In this document: positions 28,004 to 39,629 of the stretch, one piece after another
How positions within the stretch are numbered: the first letter of the stretch is position 1
Layout of the letters: each line of letters begins with the position of its first letter
Source: Nautilus pompilius
Taxonomy: Eukaryota > Mollusca > Cephalopoda > Nautilida > Nautilidae
DNA: 64,000 nucleotides
Direction of reading: 5' to 3'
Assembly (NCBI GenBank): GCA_018389105.1
Contig: JACATO010000308.1
Span: 1,301,001-1,365,000 of the forward strand
Notes under the pieces: generated by a model
What the model was told of the DNA's origin: nothing
Database searches by the model: none
Seen by the model: the letters and a program-made list of their open reading frames with translations, nothing else
Made by a program: the position numbers and the translations under genes

Positions 28004-28086
28004 TACCAGGAGTGTTCAAATAAAACCAGGCCTTTTACCATCACGGCGATGTTGTTTCAGTCGGGCTTCATTTGAACATCCCTGGT
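28004..28086. mobile_element. Short mariner-like MITE or solo terminal repeats
   Basis: An imperfect palindrome of about 83 bases. The left arm (ACCAGGAGTGTTCAAATAAA) and the reverse-complemented right arm (ACCAGGGATGTTCAAATGAA) match at most positions. The GTTCAAAT core near the tip resembles mariner-type ends, and the centre is too short for any gene. Assignment to mariner is inferred from this core only. It is more GC-rich than the flanks, consistent with an insertion. Confidence 0.55.
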
Positions 28087-28089
28087 GTT

Positions 28090-31000
28090 GTCAGTGTCTT
28101 GATCCTGTTCCAGGGATACACTGTTCTCAAAATTAAAACTCCCACCTTAAATGACAGATTCAGTAGCGCAACAAGTAAAAATAACTAAAATGACAACCAT
28201 ACTTTTGATAGTTTCAGCAATAAACTCATTTCTGAAAAAAAAAAACAACCTATTTCACTGTTTTGCCAAAATCACTTCACAATTGACAATAGTCCCCAAA
28301 TATTTTAACATTTGCATCAAAACTTTCAGACAATGTATCTGAGCACAACGATTTTTCCAGGTAGATAGTGAGTTGTGTGTAGCCTTCAGAACTAAAGAGG
28401 TTTTTTAGTGAAAAATGGATTTTGTGTTACCAATATTACAGCTTTAAACTATTAAATACACATGCAGACATTCAGTTGTTTTAAAGTGCTCTTTATTTGT
28501 CAGCAGTAAAAGGTCTTCTTTAGCTTTTATTATGTCCTATAGTATAGCAAATTTTTGGTACTTACTTAATGGCTTACACATGCGTTAAAAACTCTTCTAA
28601 ACAAATTTTTCTTCGATGATGGCAACAACCTGAAGAACATTACAAGGTAAATATGACTTAACAAGTCTTTGTTGTGTTTTGTTTTAATAATTAAAAGAAA
28701 AGAAAGTTGACACAAAGATGTTACAAGAAATCAAAAGTTATCTATCCCAGTCTTTAGTCATATAGTATTTTTGTCAATGTTATTAACTTTTCTCTAATTA
28801 CTGTGCTCAAGAAGCTGCCTAAAAGTAAACAACATAAATACTAAAATTTTGTTATATTTTCCATTCAAAAACTGACCCTTTCTTAAATATCCAACAATTT
28901 TAAAGGGAAATAACTAGTTAGGTGCCCCAAACTATGTACTGTAATTATAAACATCTTGCTACTTTAGATGAATCATGAAAAATAAACCACAAATACTCAA
29001 ATTATTCATTAACACGTACAAAATCAAAACAAATGTAAATATTCAAATATCAGAAATGTCTACTCCATAGATTTATTGAACACCACAATATTAGTGAATC
29101 AGTTTTCATAGTTTGTTTGTTAAATAAATAAATAAATATATTTTTTAAATTTCTAAAAATTAATTATATGGATAGTTTAAAACTCAAGTAGATACCTGAA
29201 TACATGGAAGATCCTAATAAAACTTTAGTTAATTTAACCTATAAACACTGGGATCTTTTTTAAAAACAATTTTAAATGATAATTATTTATTTGAATACTT
29301 ACAAAATAAAATTTCTCAATTTTATCTTAAAATAAATGTTGATAAACTATTAAAAGTACATAGGTTTAATTATAAAAGTATGAGTATAAGAAGAACCATT
29401 GCATTTTATCCAAAATAATTTATACTTTTTGAGAAGAATAATTAGAAATATCTGTATCACATTAATCACAATTCAATCTAATCAAAAGACTTCAGGTTTA
29501 ATAAACTAAAAACTCAGTTTATAAAAATATAATTAAAATGAATTACTTATTAAAATATGAATAATAGTTCTGAAACAAGGTCAAGTGCATATCTAATATA
29601 AATTATAAATATTTCTATCATTTAATTTGTTTGAAGTCCCAGCTTCAAGATATAGATGAAATATTTAAATGATTAAAAAATGGATTACAATATAGATTTT
29701 ATTAAAAATGAAACCAATATCTGTCAAAAAATTACTTTAACATTTTACTAAAACAAAATTCCTGAATACAGAATTTTCAACTGTTACTATGTAAACACTG
29801 ATTTATTTTACAAGATATATTTATCTTTTAATGGAACCAAAGAATTTCTTGTGATACAAGAAATACATATTTAAATGTCTAATGCTCATTTGGTAAATAT
29901 ATTAATATGCTTGAATTTCAATTTACATGATTAAACAATAAAACACTCCCACAATTAGTCACTTATTTTTAATATTTCAAAACCCTTAATTTCTCAGATT
30001 TAACAGTTTGTTTATTTGTATGAAATGTAACATAACATCCGCTGATGATTGTGTTTGCTATTAATTATTATAACTGTGTTTATATTGTACAGGTATTACT
30101 AAAACTTCAAATTTAAAAAAAAATATATCTCCCTTATCCTTAGGAAACCTAGAAAAGAAATTTGTTTTGTTCTGTTCTGTTTTAAAGAAAGCAAAAGTAT
30201 TCTAGTTTAAAGCAGTGGCATTATAAAAATGAAATAAAAACAGCAAATTAATTGTTTATGTGCAAATGATATGTAAACATAACAAATATTATAACTAAAT
30301 TTTTGATACAGCAAAAATGGCAGAAAGGAAATGACACATTTCCAAAAATAATTAAAGGATTAACAAAGACAATTCTTAAATGACAGAAATAAATCAAAAC
30401 AGATATAAAGATATGTGGTAGCGTAGAAATATGCCATTTAAATAAAAAAAACAAAACATAGTTCCAGGATTTTAGCTCTGTTTACACAAAACTATCTGAA
30501 ATGTTCCCAATGAAGGTTTTACCGAAAGAAATAACCAGTGCCTGAATGGTCATAGAAAACCTTTTTGGTGAAGTAGCTAACTCACCATTACCTTCTGCTC
30601 ATTTTAACTATTCAAAATTATTTTTGAATTTTTTTTTTAATAATTAAATTTAAGTTATGTTGTTTGTTCACATGCTGCTGTTGTTACCTGATACATTCTG
30701 ATTCACACTCTGTTTACATAAGAGATTCATGATTACACTATACCTAATATCTCCCACTGTACCTAGAAACATTAGTAGACCAATCAGATCATTTATTTAT
30801 TATTTTAATGGGAGTTACTCAGCATAGTTGACAAGCAAGGAATCAAAAAGACAGTACTGTTATTCATGCCAGGACACAAATTCCAAGTTATCCACAGATA
30901 TTCTAAATTCAAAATTAAATTCTATACATTTTTAATGCATCCAGATTTTTTTTTCATCTTTTTTGCTTTCCAAGCTCATGTAAACACTTATAGTAAAATA

Positions 31001-31430
31001 ATATAAGTAAACAAATAATGGCTAAGTGATCATTCTTATATAATATCATCACATCATATGGACATCTCAGCTAATAAACACACATTACAGTACATTCATA
31101 CACATGAAAACAAACTATACTCAGCTGAATTACTATAACATTTTCCTATTCACAAACAAATGTTGCCATAGGCGACATATGTTTACAAAACCAGTTATGA
31201 ACTAACTAACTATCAGCAAAGTATAATGCATTATCCCTAATGGCTGCCAAGATTCCCTAACCAAATTCACATTGCACAATGTAGGCAGCCTAATTCTGGT
31301 TAATTTTAACATAAAAACACTGAGCACATTTGAACAAACATAACTTCAAGCATGACATTTCTTAAAAACACAACTTACAACAGCCATTTACCTTTCAAAT
31401 TTAATCTTCAAAAACTTGTCCACTCTTCAA
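28090..31430. other. Very AT-rich stretch, no gene seen
   Basis: Among the most AT-rich parts of the window. No gene, RNA, transposon motif or tandem array is visible. Confidence 0.6.
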
Positions 31431-31970
31431 ATCACACATGACAGAGCTAGTAGCTAGCTGGCTCTCCCAGAGCTCCTACTCACAAGAAAAGGGCCTCAGA
31501 TGGGTTACATAATAGCTCCTACGTCACATCCTTTAAATAGCCACAGCTGTAAGGCTAAAATAGCCACTAGCTAACATGTCTGTTGGTCAGCAACTTCTCA
31601 GACCACATAAACTGGATAAGTTCTGAGCAGAATGTTCTCTCACACTAGTGATCAGTGGGCTGAAGGCCAAGTGGAGCAGCTGATCTGTCTATATATCAAG
31701 CAACTTTGCAGTTTGCCCCCTTATAACCAGTTAGCTGGTTAAATTTCCAAAGTCAACAATGACTGTGGTGTCCATTATGTCAAGCCAGGTTGAGCAGATG
31801 TAGCCACATTCCAAAATATTCTGGTTTGACCAGGTTGAGTAAGCCATATAGACCTCATTTCCTGGTAACCTCATACGATGCTGGTCAGTCCAGAGGTGGC
31901 TGCATGACCCTGGGTAATCTTACACCCAGGGGTCAACCACAGAGGAAATAAGAGCCATTTCAACAGGCCA
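31430..31970. other. GC-richer block of unknown identity with a hairpin
   Basis: This block stands out from its AT-rich flanks and probably represents an unidentified repeat or a conserved non-coding segment. Near its right end TGACCCTGGGT (31905-31915) is followed after 8 bases by ACCCAGGGGTCA (31924-31935), giving a strong stem-loop with one bulge. It also contains a TGACGT-type site (minus strand, about 31520). No ORF of note and no terminal repeats were recognised. Confidence 0.4.
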
Positions 31971-31979
31971 TGGAATATC

Positions 31980-34240
31980 ATAGGAACAGCACCTTGACAT
32001 GTTTATCAAACAACTCAGCAAACTTCACAGATTTCAAAGACAAAAATCTATAGAAATGTAAAAAAAAAAAAGAAGAAAAACTGATATAGCTCTGCTTCAC
32101 ATGAAACTTATGCTTGTTGCCATAGAAACATATCTGTTCACCATTTACACTGAAAACAAGTGAATGAGTACCTATTCCAGGTATTTCCATCAAAGAAGAA
32201 AAAATATAAATAATAATTTAAGTTCTTGGTTGTTTTTATGTTTTTCATAATTATTTTTTATTCAATTAATTTTTTGTCAGATGTTAATACACTTACTGAG
32301 AATTGTGCAGTTTTTTTACACTAATTTTTATTGTAGTACCAGATCATAAATAATGGCTGCTTATCAAAGATCCATTTAGAATCCAAATTTAAATTTGTTC
32401 CATATTATTTTCGAAATTATTTGATATTTGCAAATTTTAAATTTCTATTACTTAGAAATGTTAAATAACCAAAGTTTAAAGATATTTTAAACTTTTAAAA
32501 ATTAATATAATTAGTTAAATAATTTAATAAAATTACAATTCTAAACTAAACTCTAATGGAATTTTACACACAAAAAAACGAGTTAAGGACCAAGTTTAAC
32601 ATCTTTGTTACCAAGAAATAGGAGGTGAAGTGTGTGAGAACTATGTGGGTCCAGTTCAGAGCCTTTACTGTGTTGTAAAGCTTTGTGTCAGATGTCCCAC
32701 ATTGTTTGTGTTCTGACCCCTGATACTATAAAATCCCAGATGCTATACAAGGGCCAAGCTAGCCACTGTCCTTTGACTAACCTAAATCATGAATGCACAC
32801 ACAACTGGTGGAGAAAAATTAAACTTTACACAAAAAACAAGAAATATTGTATTCATATCCTTTTGACAAAAGTTTATAATGCTACTACTGCTGAAAAATT
32901 AAAATAGTTATTAAAATTTGTTCTGCATCTTTCCCATCATTCCAGTGCCAGATAGTGAACCAGACATCTCAATGTGTGTATATATGTGAGAAGAGAGTAG
33001 CCATAAAAACAACAACTGTCCCTGTAAGGAAAACATACAATGCTGCTATCATCACCGACTCTCAAATAATTTTTTTGTGTCTTTTTTACTGACGACTACT
33101 ATAGGGTAAGAAAACAAATCCTTATGGCTATTAATGCCAGATTCTGAGAAGTGTCCTTTACTTTTCTTCAGGTTAATTTTTTTTCTAAAAGTAACATAAT
33201 ACTTACTCCCCAGCCATTAACCAGTGTAACACAGTGTAGGTGTGACAATCAAAAAGTAAATTTATTCAAATGAGAAGGAAATGAAACAAATAAATATAGC
33301 TAAAATATTATTGCGTGTAATATAAGATAGTGTTAATTTAATTTTTTTTTAACTTTATAATTAATCTTTATTTTGTTATCAGGACAAATATAAAATTTTA
33401 AATGTGTATTTAGAAATACAACTTTATAACAGCAGAGTAGAATCCACAAGAACATTTAAATTAAAATAAATTTAAAATTTGAATAAAAATAATAATACGC
33501 AATAAGAATTCCAGAAGAAAATGTGTATTAAAAGAATGAAGATTTTTATCAATTTGACTGTAAAGTTTTAATTGTTTTATTAAAATACAATTCAACTATA
33601 ACATAAATTAAAATAACAACCCTAAAACAAGTTTCGTTCTTAAAGTTTAGAATACTTTTGCATTTTAAATTATCTAATAGCAAAACAAACAATTTTTTTT
33701 ACACAGATATAAAAATGTTAACATTTTAAAGCCAAAGTTGATACATTTTTGTATATTTCACTTTCCAATATTCTGATCCATTAAAATAACAAGTTTTTCT
33801 TAAAATTTAATACTCTACACTGCTTTTGCTTCTAAAAGGATCGGGTAAAGTAATTTTAGGAATGTGTTTATTACTTTATATTTATAAATCCATTTCTTTT
33901 TACATGCTGAAAAATAATATAAATTTTTATAGAATTAGGGAGAGGAAGAAAGAATTTTTTGTACAGATTATTATTTAAATTTTCTGAAATAAAATTTGGA
34001 TTCTTTCTTGGGAGTTAGGTGGTATGTATACGGTGCAAACTTATTATAAAGTCTAAGTATTATCTGCAGTCAGTGGTCACCAGTAATGCTATAAAATGTT
34101 TTTAAAAAATATGCCTGACTGATTTTAGAACCCTTTCATGCATCACAATACTGATTTTTTTTTTCTTTTGGTGACTCTACACATTCAAATCTTAGATTTT
34201 CTTCTTCAGCTGTAAAATCAGGTCACAGCATACTGCATTT
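31980..34240. other. AT-rich stretch, no gene seen
   Basis: No recognisable gene, RNA, transposon motif or array. Confidence 0.55.
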
Positions 34241-34249
34241 TCCAGCTTC

Positions 34250-34785
34250 AGTATAGTTATTTTTGTCTGTAGCATCATGATTACAAAGATATCAACAGAT
34301 TCAGAGGAGCAGGGTGATTTTGTATAAAGCCTCATTTGTAGAAAAATGAGTATCCAATCTATTCTTGAGAAGATTAATGCTCTCTACTATCTGATTTGGT
34401 GAAATATTCCAAACTTGGACAAATAGGATTAATAAAATACCATTTTCTTATGTCTAATCTAGTACAACTATTTTTTTCTAATTTTGAATTTATGCCCTTT
34501 AGTTGTATATGTTGTTGCCCAGCAGAATGTATACTATATCAGAAAAAAGATTGGGTAAAATCCAATCATATCACCACTAAAATGTCTGTAGGCTAGGCTA
34601 AACTTGGCAATCAAAGCCTCTGGTCTTTCTTCATAACTTTTGAGTTAATCATCCAAGTGAATTTCCTCCGAACTTTTTCTAAGCTATGCATCCATATCTT
34701 TTCCATAATGTGGGCTCCATACCTGAAACTAGAGAGGTCTCACTAATAATTTACAGCAGAAGAAATGCTGAACTACTATTGGTAA
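34250..34785 (-). mobile_element. CR1/L2-like LINE, ORF2 C-terminal fragment
   Basis: Minus-strand translation shows the post-RT region of a CR1/L2-type LINE in order. First comes YGAHIMEKIWMHSLEKVRRK, at about 34725-34665, corresponding to the YG..W.....LEKVQR block. Next is FTWMI, then TKGHKFKIRK (about 34505-34475) for TRGHN.KLRK. Last is NLLKNRLDTHFS (about 34375-34340) for the closing FKNRLDK motif. The TRGH-to-NRLD part is open in only one pair of frames and interrupted elsewhere. The 5' and RT parts are absent, as expected for a 5'-truncated LINE. The fragment sits directly left of the CpG-rich region. Confidence 0.82.
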
Positions 34786-35012
34786 CCTTGTTCAAAAGTA
34801 ACCCAAAGGCCGGATGCCATTGTGGTCAAGGGCACCTGCAAGGGAGTCATTACTTTTTGCCCGATTGATTCACCGTGCTCACTGGTATATGGTGGATCAG
34901 CCAAGGAACAAGAAGTCTGACTGCACCCAGCCAAAGGCTGAAAGGTCAGAGCCGGAAAGAGAGTAGCAATATAGGAAAACACGGTATCGGGCATTCTCCT
35001 GTAATTTATCTC

Positions 35013-35028
35013 ACGGAAAGTTCGCCAT
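35013..35028 (-). other. Candidate minus-strand translation start with splice donor
   Basis: On the minus strand, AAAATGGCG (A at -3, G at +4, a strong Kozak context) opens ATG GCG AAC TTT CC and is followed at once by the donor-like GTGAGA. Without splicing the frame stops at the TGA inside the donor. If real, this is a first coding exon of a gene running leftwards from the CpG island. No downstream partner exon is certain. Confidence 0.2.
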
Positions 35029-35508
35029 TTTCCCCTCGCCCCTGATTATGGTGTATATTATGTTGTATCGAACCCCAAAGACCTGGCACCCGACAACGTA
35101 TTGACTACCATGCGATTTAACCCAACAAACGCCGCGCACAGAGGCGTCTGAGAGACGGTTTTAAGGGAAACCCTAACAATTCTCTCTCGAAGAAGAAGAC
35201 ACCGGTCTGACAAAATCTGCCGGCACCGCTCACAAGAGGGTAACTTTCGGAATTCACGGGTTAATCCCAGGAACGGGAAATAACGGGGCGGTCAACAAGT
35301 CCTGAACATCGCGACCAAGGAACTCACTCCCGCACGGGTCCCCTTCTCCCTAATACAGTATCGAGCCGGCACACGTGATCGCTGCCCTGGTTGGTCCTGT
35401 CCATCTACTCGGACGAACCGCATCGTTCAGCCGATCGATCGATCGATCTCTTGAAGAGGAGAACTGGGCTTTTTTCCTGGTAACTTAATTCTAGATTGTA
35501 CGGTAGAA

Positions 35509-35664
35509 ATGAGTGGAATCAGCTTAGTGTCTGCACTCAACACCGTATACAAGGGAAGTCTTCGTGGGCTTTCAGACGTTAAGCGAAAACTATGGTGCAA
35601 AGAGAGAGATGCCATCAGCGTGCGAAGAGTTCTGGTTACAAACGACCATCGCGCTATCGAGTAG
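35509..35664 (+). CDS. Small ORF in the CpG-rich region, hypothetical
   Basis: A 51-codon ORF begins MSGISLVSALNTVYKG and ends VTNDHRAIE. It is rich in Arg, Lys, Ser and Val, with one Trp and one Cys. The frame is closed upstream by a TGA at 35452-35454, and the ATG has G at -3 (GAA ATG, with G at +4). It has no hydrophobic segment and matches no family I know. It overlaps a 117-codon minus-strand ORF (35427-35780) that is less credible because its first third is AT-rich low-complexity sequence. It may be a genuine small protein, a first exon or chance. Confidence 0.2.
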   Translation: MSGISLVSALNTVYKGSLRGLSDVKRKLWCKERDAISVRRVLVTNDHRAIE

Positions 35665-35853
35665 ACATGTTCTCGCATAAAACCCGTAATTATATAAATA
35701 ACTCGTATTAAATTTAAGAGAAAGATGATTTTTAAAATCTTTATTAGCGAAATAAAAAAAAACAAATGAACAGGTGACAAATAAAAGTAATTTGAAAAAA
35801 AAGGAAAATCCGTTATTTTTCAAACTAAGTTCATCTTCAAGTCCAACAATTTC

Positions 35854-38800
35854 GACCTAAATACCTACAGCCAGTCTACTACAGAAAAACAGGTGAATTA
35901 TGAGTATAGGAGGAGCAAAACAAGACCTAAGTACCTACAGCCAGTCTACTACAGAAAAACAGGTGAATTATGACTATAGGAGGAGCAAAACAAGACCTAA
36001 ATACCTACAGCCAGTCTACTACGGAAAAACAGGTGAATTATGAGTATAGGAGGAGCAAAACAAGACCTAAGTACCTACAGCCAGTCTACTACGGAAAAAC
36101 AGGTGAATTATGAGTATAGGAGGAGCAAAACAAGACCTAAGTACCTACAGCCAGTCTACTACGGAAAAACAGGTGAATTATGAGTATAGGAGGAGCAAAA
36201 CAAGACCTAAGTACCTACAGCCAGTCTACTACGGAAAAACAGGTGAATTATGAGTATAGGAGGAGCAAAACAAGACCTAAGTACCTACAGCCAGTCTACT
36301 ACGGAAAAACAGGTGAATTATGAGTATAGGAGGAGCAAAACAAGACCTAAGTACCTACAGCCAGTCTACTACGGAAAAACAGGTGAATTATGAGTATAGG
36401 AGGAGCAAAACAAGACCTAAGTACCTACAGCCAGTCTACTACGGAAAAACAGGTGAATTATGAGTATAGGAGGAGCAAAACAAGACCTAAGCACCTACAG
36501 CCAGTCTACTACGGAAAAACAGGTGAATTATGAGTATAGGAGGAGCAAAACAAGACCTAAGTACCTACAGCCAGTCTACTACGGAAAAACAGGTGAATTA
36601 TGAGTATAGGAGGAGCAAAACAAGACCTAAGTACCTACAGCCAATCTACTATGGAAAAACAGGTGAATTATGAGTATAGGAGGAGCAAAACAAGACCTAA
36701 GTACGTACAGCCAGTCTACTACGGAAAAACAGGTGAATTATGAGTATAGGAGGAGCAAAACAAGACCTAAATACCTACAGCCAGTCTACTACAGAAAAAC
36801 AGGTGAATTATGACTATAGGAGGAGCAAAACAAGACCTAAATACCTACAGCCAGTCTACTACGGAAAAACAGGTGAATATGAGTATAGGAGGAGCAAAAC
36901 AAGACCTAAGTACCTACAGCCAGTCTACTACGGAAAAACAGGTGAATTATGAGTATAGGAGGAGCAAAACAAGACCTAAGTACCTACAGCCAGTCTACTA
37001 CGGAAAAACAGGTGGTGAATTATGAGTATAGGAGGAGCAAAACAAGACCTAAGTACCTACAGCCAGTCTACTACGGAAAAACAGGTGAATTATGAGTATA
37101 GGAGGAGCAAAACAAGACCTAAGCACCTACAGCCAGTCTACTACGGAAAAACAGGTGAATTATGAGTATAGGAGGAGCAAAACAAGACCTAAGCACCTAC
37201 AGCCAGTCTACTACGGAAAAACAGGTGAATTATGAGTATAGGAGGAGCAAAACAAGACCTAAGTACCTACAGCCAATCTACTATGGAAAAACAGGTGAAT
37301 TATGAGTATAGGAGGAGCAAAAAAGACCTAAGTACGTACAGCCAGTCTACTACGGAAAAACAGGTGAATTATGAGTATAGGAGGAGCAAAACAAGACCTA
37401 AATACCTACAGCCAGTCTACTACAGAAAAACAGGTGAATTATGACTATAGGAGGAGCAAAACAAGACCTAAATACCTACAGCCAGTCTACTACGGAAAAA
37501 CAGGTGAATTAATGAGTATAGGAGGAGCAAAACAAGACCTAAGTACCTACAGCCAGTCTACTACGGAAAAACAGGTGAATTATGAGTATAGGAGGAGCAA
37601 AACAAGACCTAAGTACCTACAAGCCAGTCTACTACGGAAAAACAGGTGAATTATGAGTATAGGAGGAGCAAAACAAGACCTAAGTACCTACAGCCAGTCT
37701 ACTACGGAAAAACAGGTGAATTATGAGTATAGGAGGAGCAAAACAAGACCTAAGCACCTACACAGCCAGTCTACTACGGAAAAACAGGTGAATTATGAGT
37801 ATAGGAGGAGCAAAACAAACCTAAGCACCTACAGCCAGTCTACTACGGAAAAAAGGTGAATTATGAGTATAGGAGGAGCAAAACAAGACTAAGTACCTAC
37901 AGCCAATCTACTATGGAAAAACAGGTGAATTATGAGTATAGGAGGAGCAAAACAAGACCTAAGTACCTACAGCCAGTCTACTACGGAAAAACAGGTGAAT
38001 TATGAGTATAGGAGGAGCAAAACAAGACCTAAGTACCTACAGCCAGTCTACTACGGAAAAACAGGTGAATTAATGAGTATAGGAGGAGCAAAACAAGACC
38101 TAAGTACCTACAGCCAATCTACTACGGAAAAACAGGTGAATTATGAGTATAGGAGGAGCAAAACAAGACCTAAGTACCTACAGCCAGTCTACTACGGAAA
38201 AACAGGTGAATTATGAGTATAGGAGGAGCAAAACAAGACCTAAGTACCTACAGCCAGTTCTACTACGGAAAAACAGGTGAATTATGAGTATAGGAGGAGC
38301 AAAACAGACCTAAATACCTACAGCCAGTCTACTACGGAAAAACAGGTGAATTATGAGTATAGGAGGAGCAAAACAAGACCTAAGTACCTACAGCCAGTCT
38401 ACTACGGAAAAAAACAGGTGAATTATGAGTATAGGAGGAGCAAAACAAGACCTAAGTACCTACAGCCCGTCTACTACGGAAAAAACAGGTGAATTATGAG
38501 TATAGGAGGAGCCAAAACAAGACCTAAGTACCTACAGCCAGTCTACTACGGAAAAACAGGTGAATTATGAGTATAGGAGGAGCAAAACAAGACCTAAGCA
38601 CCTACAGCCAGTCTACTACGGAAAAAACAGGTGAATTATGAGTATAGGAGGAGCAAAACAAGACCTAAGCACCTACAGCCAGTCTACTACGGAAAAACAG
38701 GTGAATTATGAGTATAGGAGGAGCAAAACAAGACCTAAGTACCTACAGCCAATCTACTATGGAAAAACAGGTGAATTATGAGTATAGGAGGAGCAAAACA

Positions 38801-39538
38801 AACCTAAGTACCTACAGCCAGTCTACTACGGAAAAACAGGTGAATTATGAGTATAGGAGGAGCAAAACAAGACCTAAGTACCTACAGCCAGTCTACTACG
38901 GAAAAAACAGGTGAATTATGAGTATAGGAGGAGCAAAACAAGACCTAAGTACCTACAGCCAATCTACTACGGAAAAACAGGTGAATTATGAGTATAGGAG
39001 GAGCAAAACAAGACTAAGTACCTACAGCCAGTCTACTACGGAAAAACAGGTGAATTATGAGTATAGGAGGAGCAAAACAAGACCTAAGTACCTACAGCCA
39101 GTCTACTACGGAAAAACAGGTGAATTATGAGTATAGGAGGAGCAAAACAAGACCTAAGTACCTACAGCCAATCTACTATGGAAAAACAGGTGAATTATGA
39201 GTATAGGAGGAGCAAAACAAGACCTAAGTACCTACAGCCAGTCTACTACGGAAAAACAGGTGAATTATGAGTATAGGAGGAGCAAAACAAGACCTAAGTA
39301 CCTACAGCCAATCTACTACGGAAAAACAGGTGAATTATGAGTATAGGAGGAGCAAAACAAGACCTAAGTACCTACAGCCAGTCTACTACAGAAAAACAGG
39401 TGAATTATGAGTATAGGAGGAGCAAAACAAGACCTAAGTACCTACAGCCAGTCTACTACAGAAAAACAGGTGAATTATGAGTATAGGAGGAGCAAAACAA
39501 GATCTAAGTACATACAACCAGTCTACTACAGAAAAACA
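35854..39538 (+). repeat. 70-bp satellite/minisatellite array, about 52 copies
   Basis: Tandem head-to-tail copies of a 70-base unit; 36033-36102 serves as a reference copy, starting GTGAATTATGAGTATAGG and ending CTACGGAAAAACAG. Copies are nearly identical and differ at a few diagnostic sites: GAGTA/GACTA, AAGTACC/AAATACC/AAGCACC/AAGTACG, CCAGTC/CCAATC, CTACGG/CTACAG/CTATGG. From about 36.6 to 37.9 kb the variants recur every nine units, a higher-order repeat of about 630 bases. The outermost copies at both ends carry the CTACAG variant, and the last copy is the most diverged. Small insertions and deletions are concentrated between about 36.88 and 39.02 kb. The many 60-94 codon ORFs across the array (MSIGGAKQDLSTYSQ... 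and frame-shifted forms) are products of the repeat, not genes. Confidence 0.99.
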
Positions 39539-39629
39539 TCTTTTACTACTTCATTTGGTTTTTTTTCTTTTATTGGCCGAGCTCTAATCAAAATAGAGTA
39601 GATTAAATGTGATTCACCTCTGTTATGCC

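Larger units (their letters stand above)
34960..35680. promoter_or_regulatory. CpG-rich island, candidate promoter/first-exon region
   Basis: The rest of the window is conspicuously CpG-poor. Here CG dinucleotides are dense on both strands and AT content drops sharply, including a (CGAT)n run at about 35432-35448 and an E-box CACGTG near 35373. Such an isolated island in a CpG-depleted animal genome usually marks a promoter. Possible exits are plus-strand donors (GAGG|GTAACT near 35240, CCTG|GTAACT near 35479) and a minus-strand start codon plus donor at 35028-35013. No TATA box or defined start site can be assigned. An unrecognised GC-rich repeat is the alternative. Confidence 0.55.

Noticed and set aside
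35400-35460. (CGAT)n run considered as a regulatory operator
   Set aside because: A four-base tandem of this length is more simply a microsatellite within the CpG-rich region.
35427-35823. Minus-strand ORFs of 117 and 77 codons at the left edge of the array
   Set aside because: The N-terminal thirds are Phe/Ile/Leu-rich products of AT-rich DNA and the rest overlaps the CpG island; no domain or coherent exon structure.
36740-39601. Many 60-94 codon ORFs with MSIGGAKQDLSTYSQ-type repeats
   Set aside because: They are translations of the 70-bp satellite unit; lengths change with each random indel, so they are not treated as genes.
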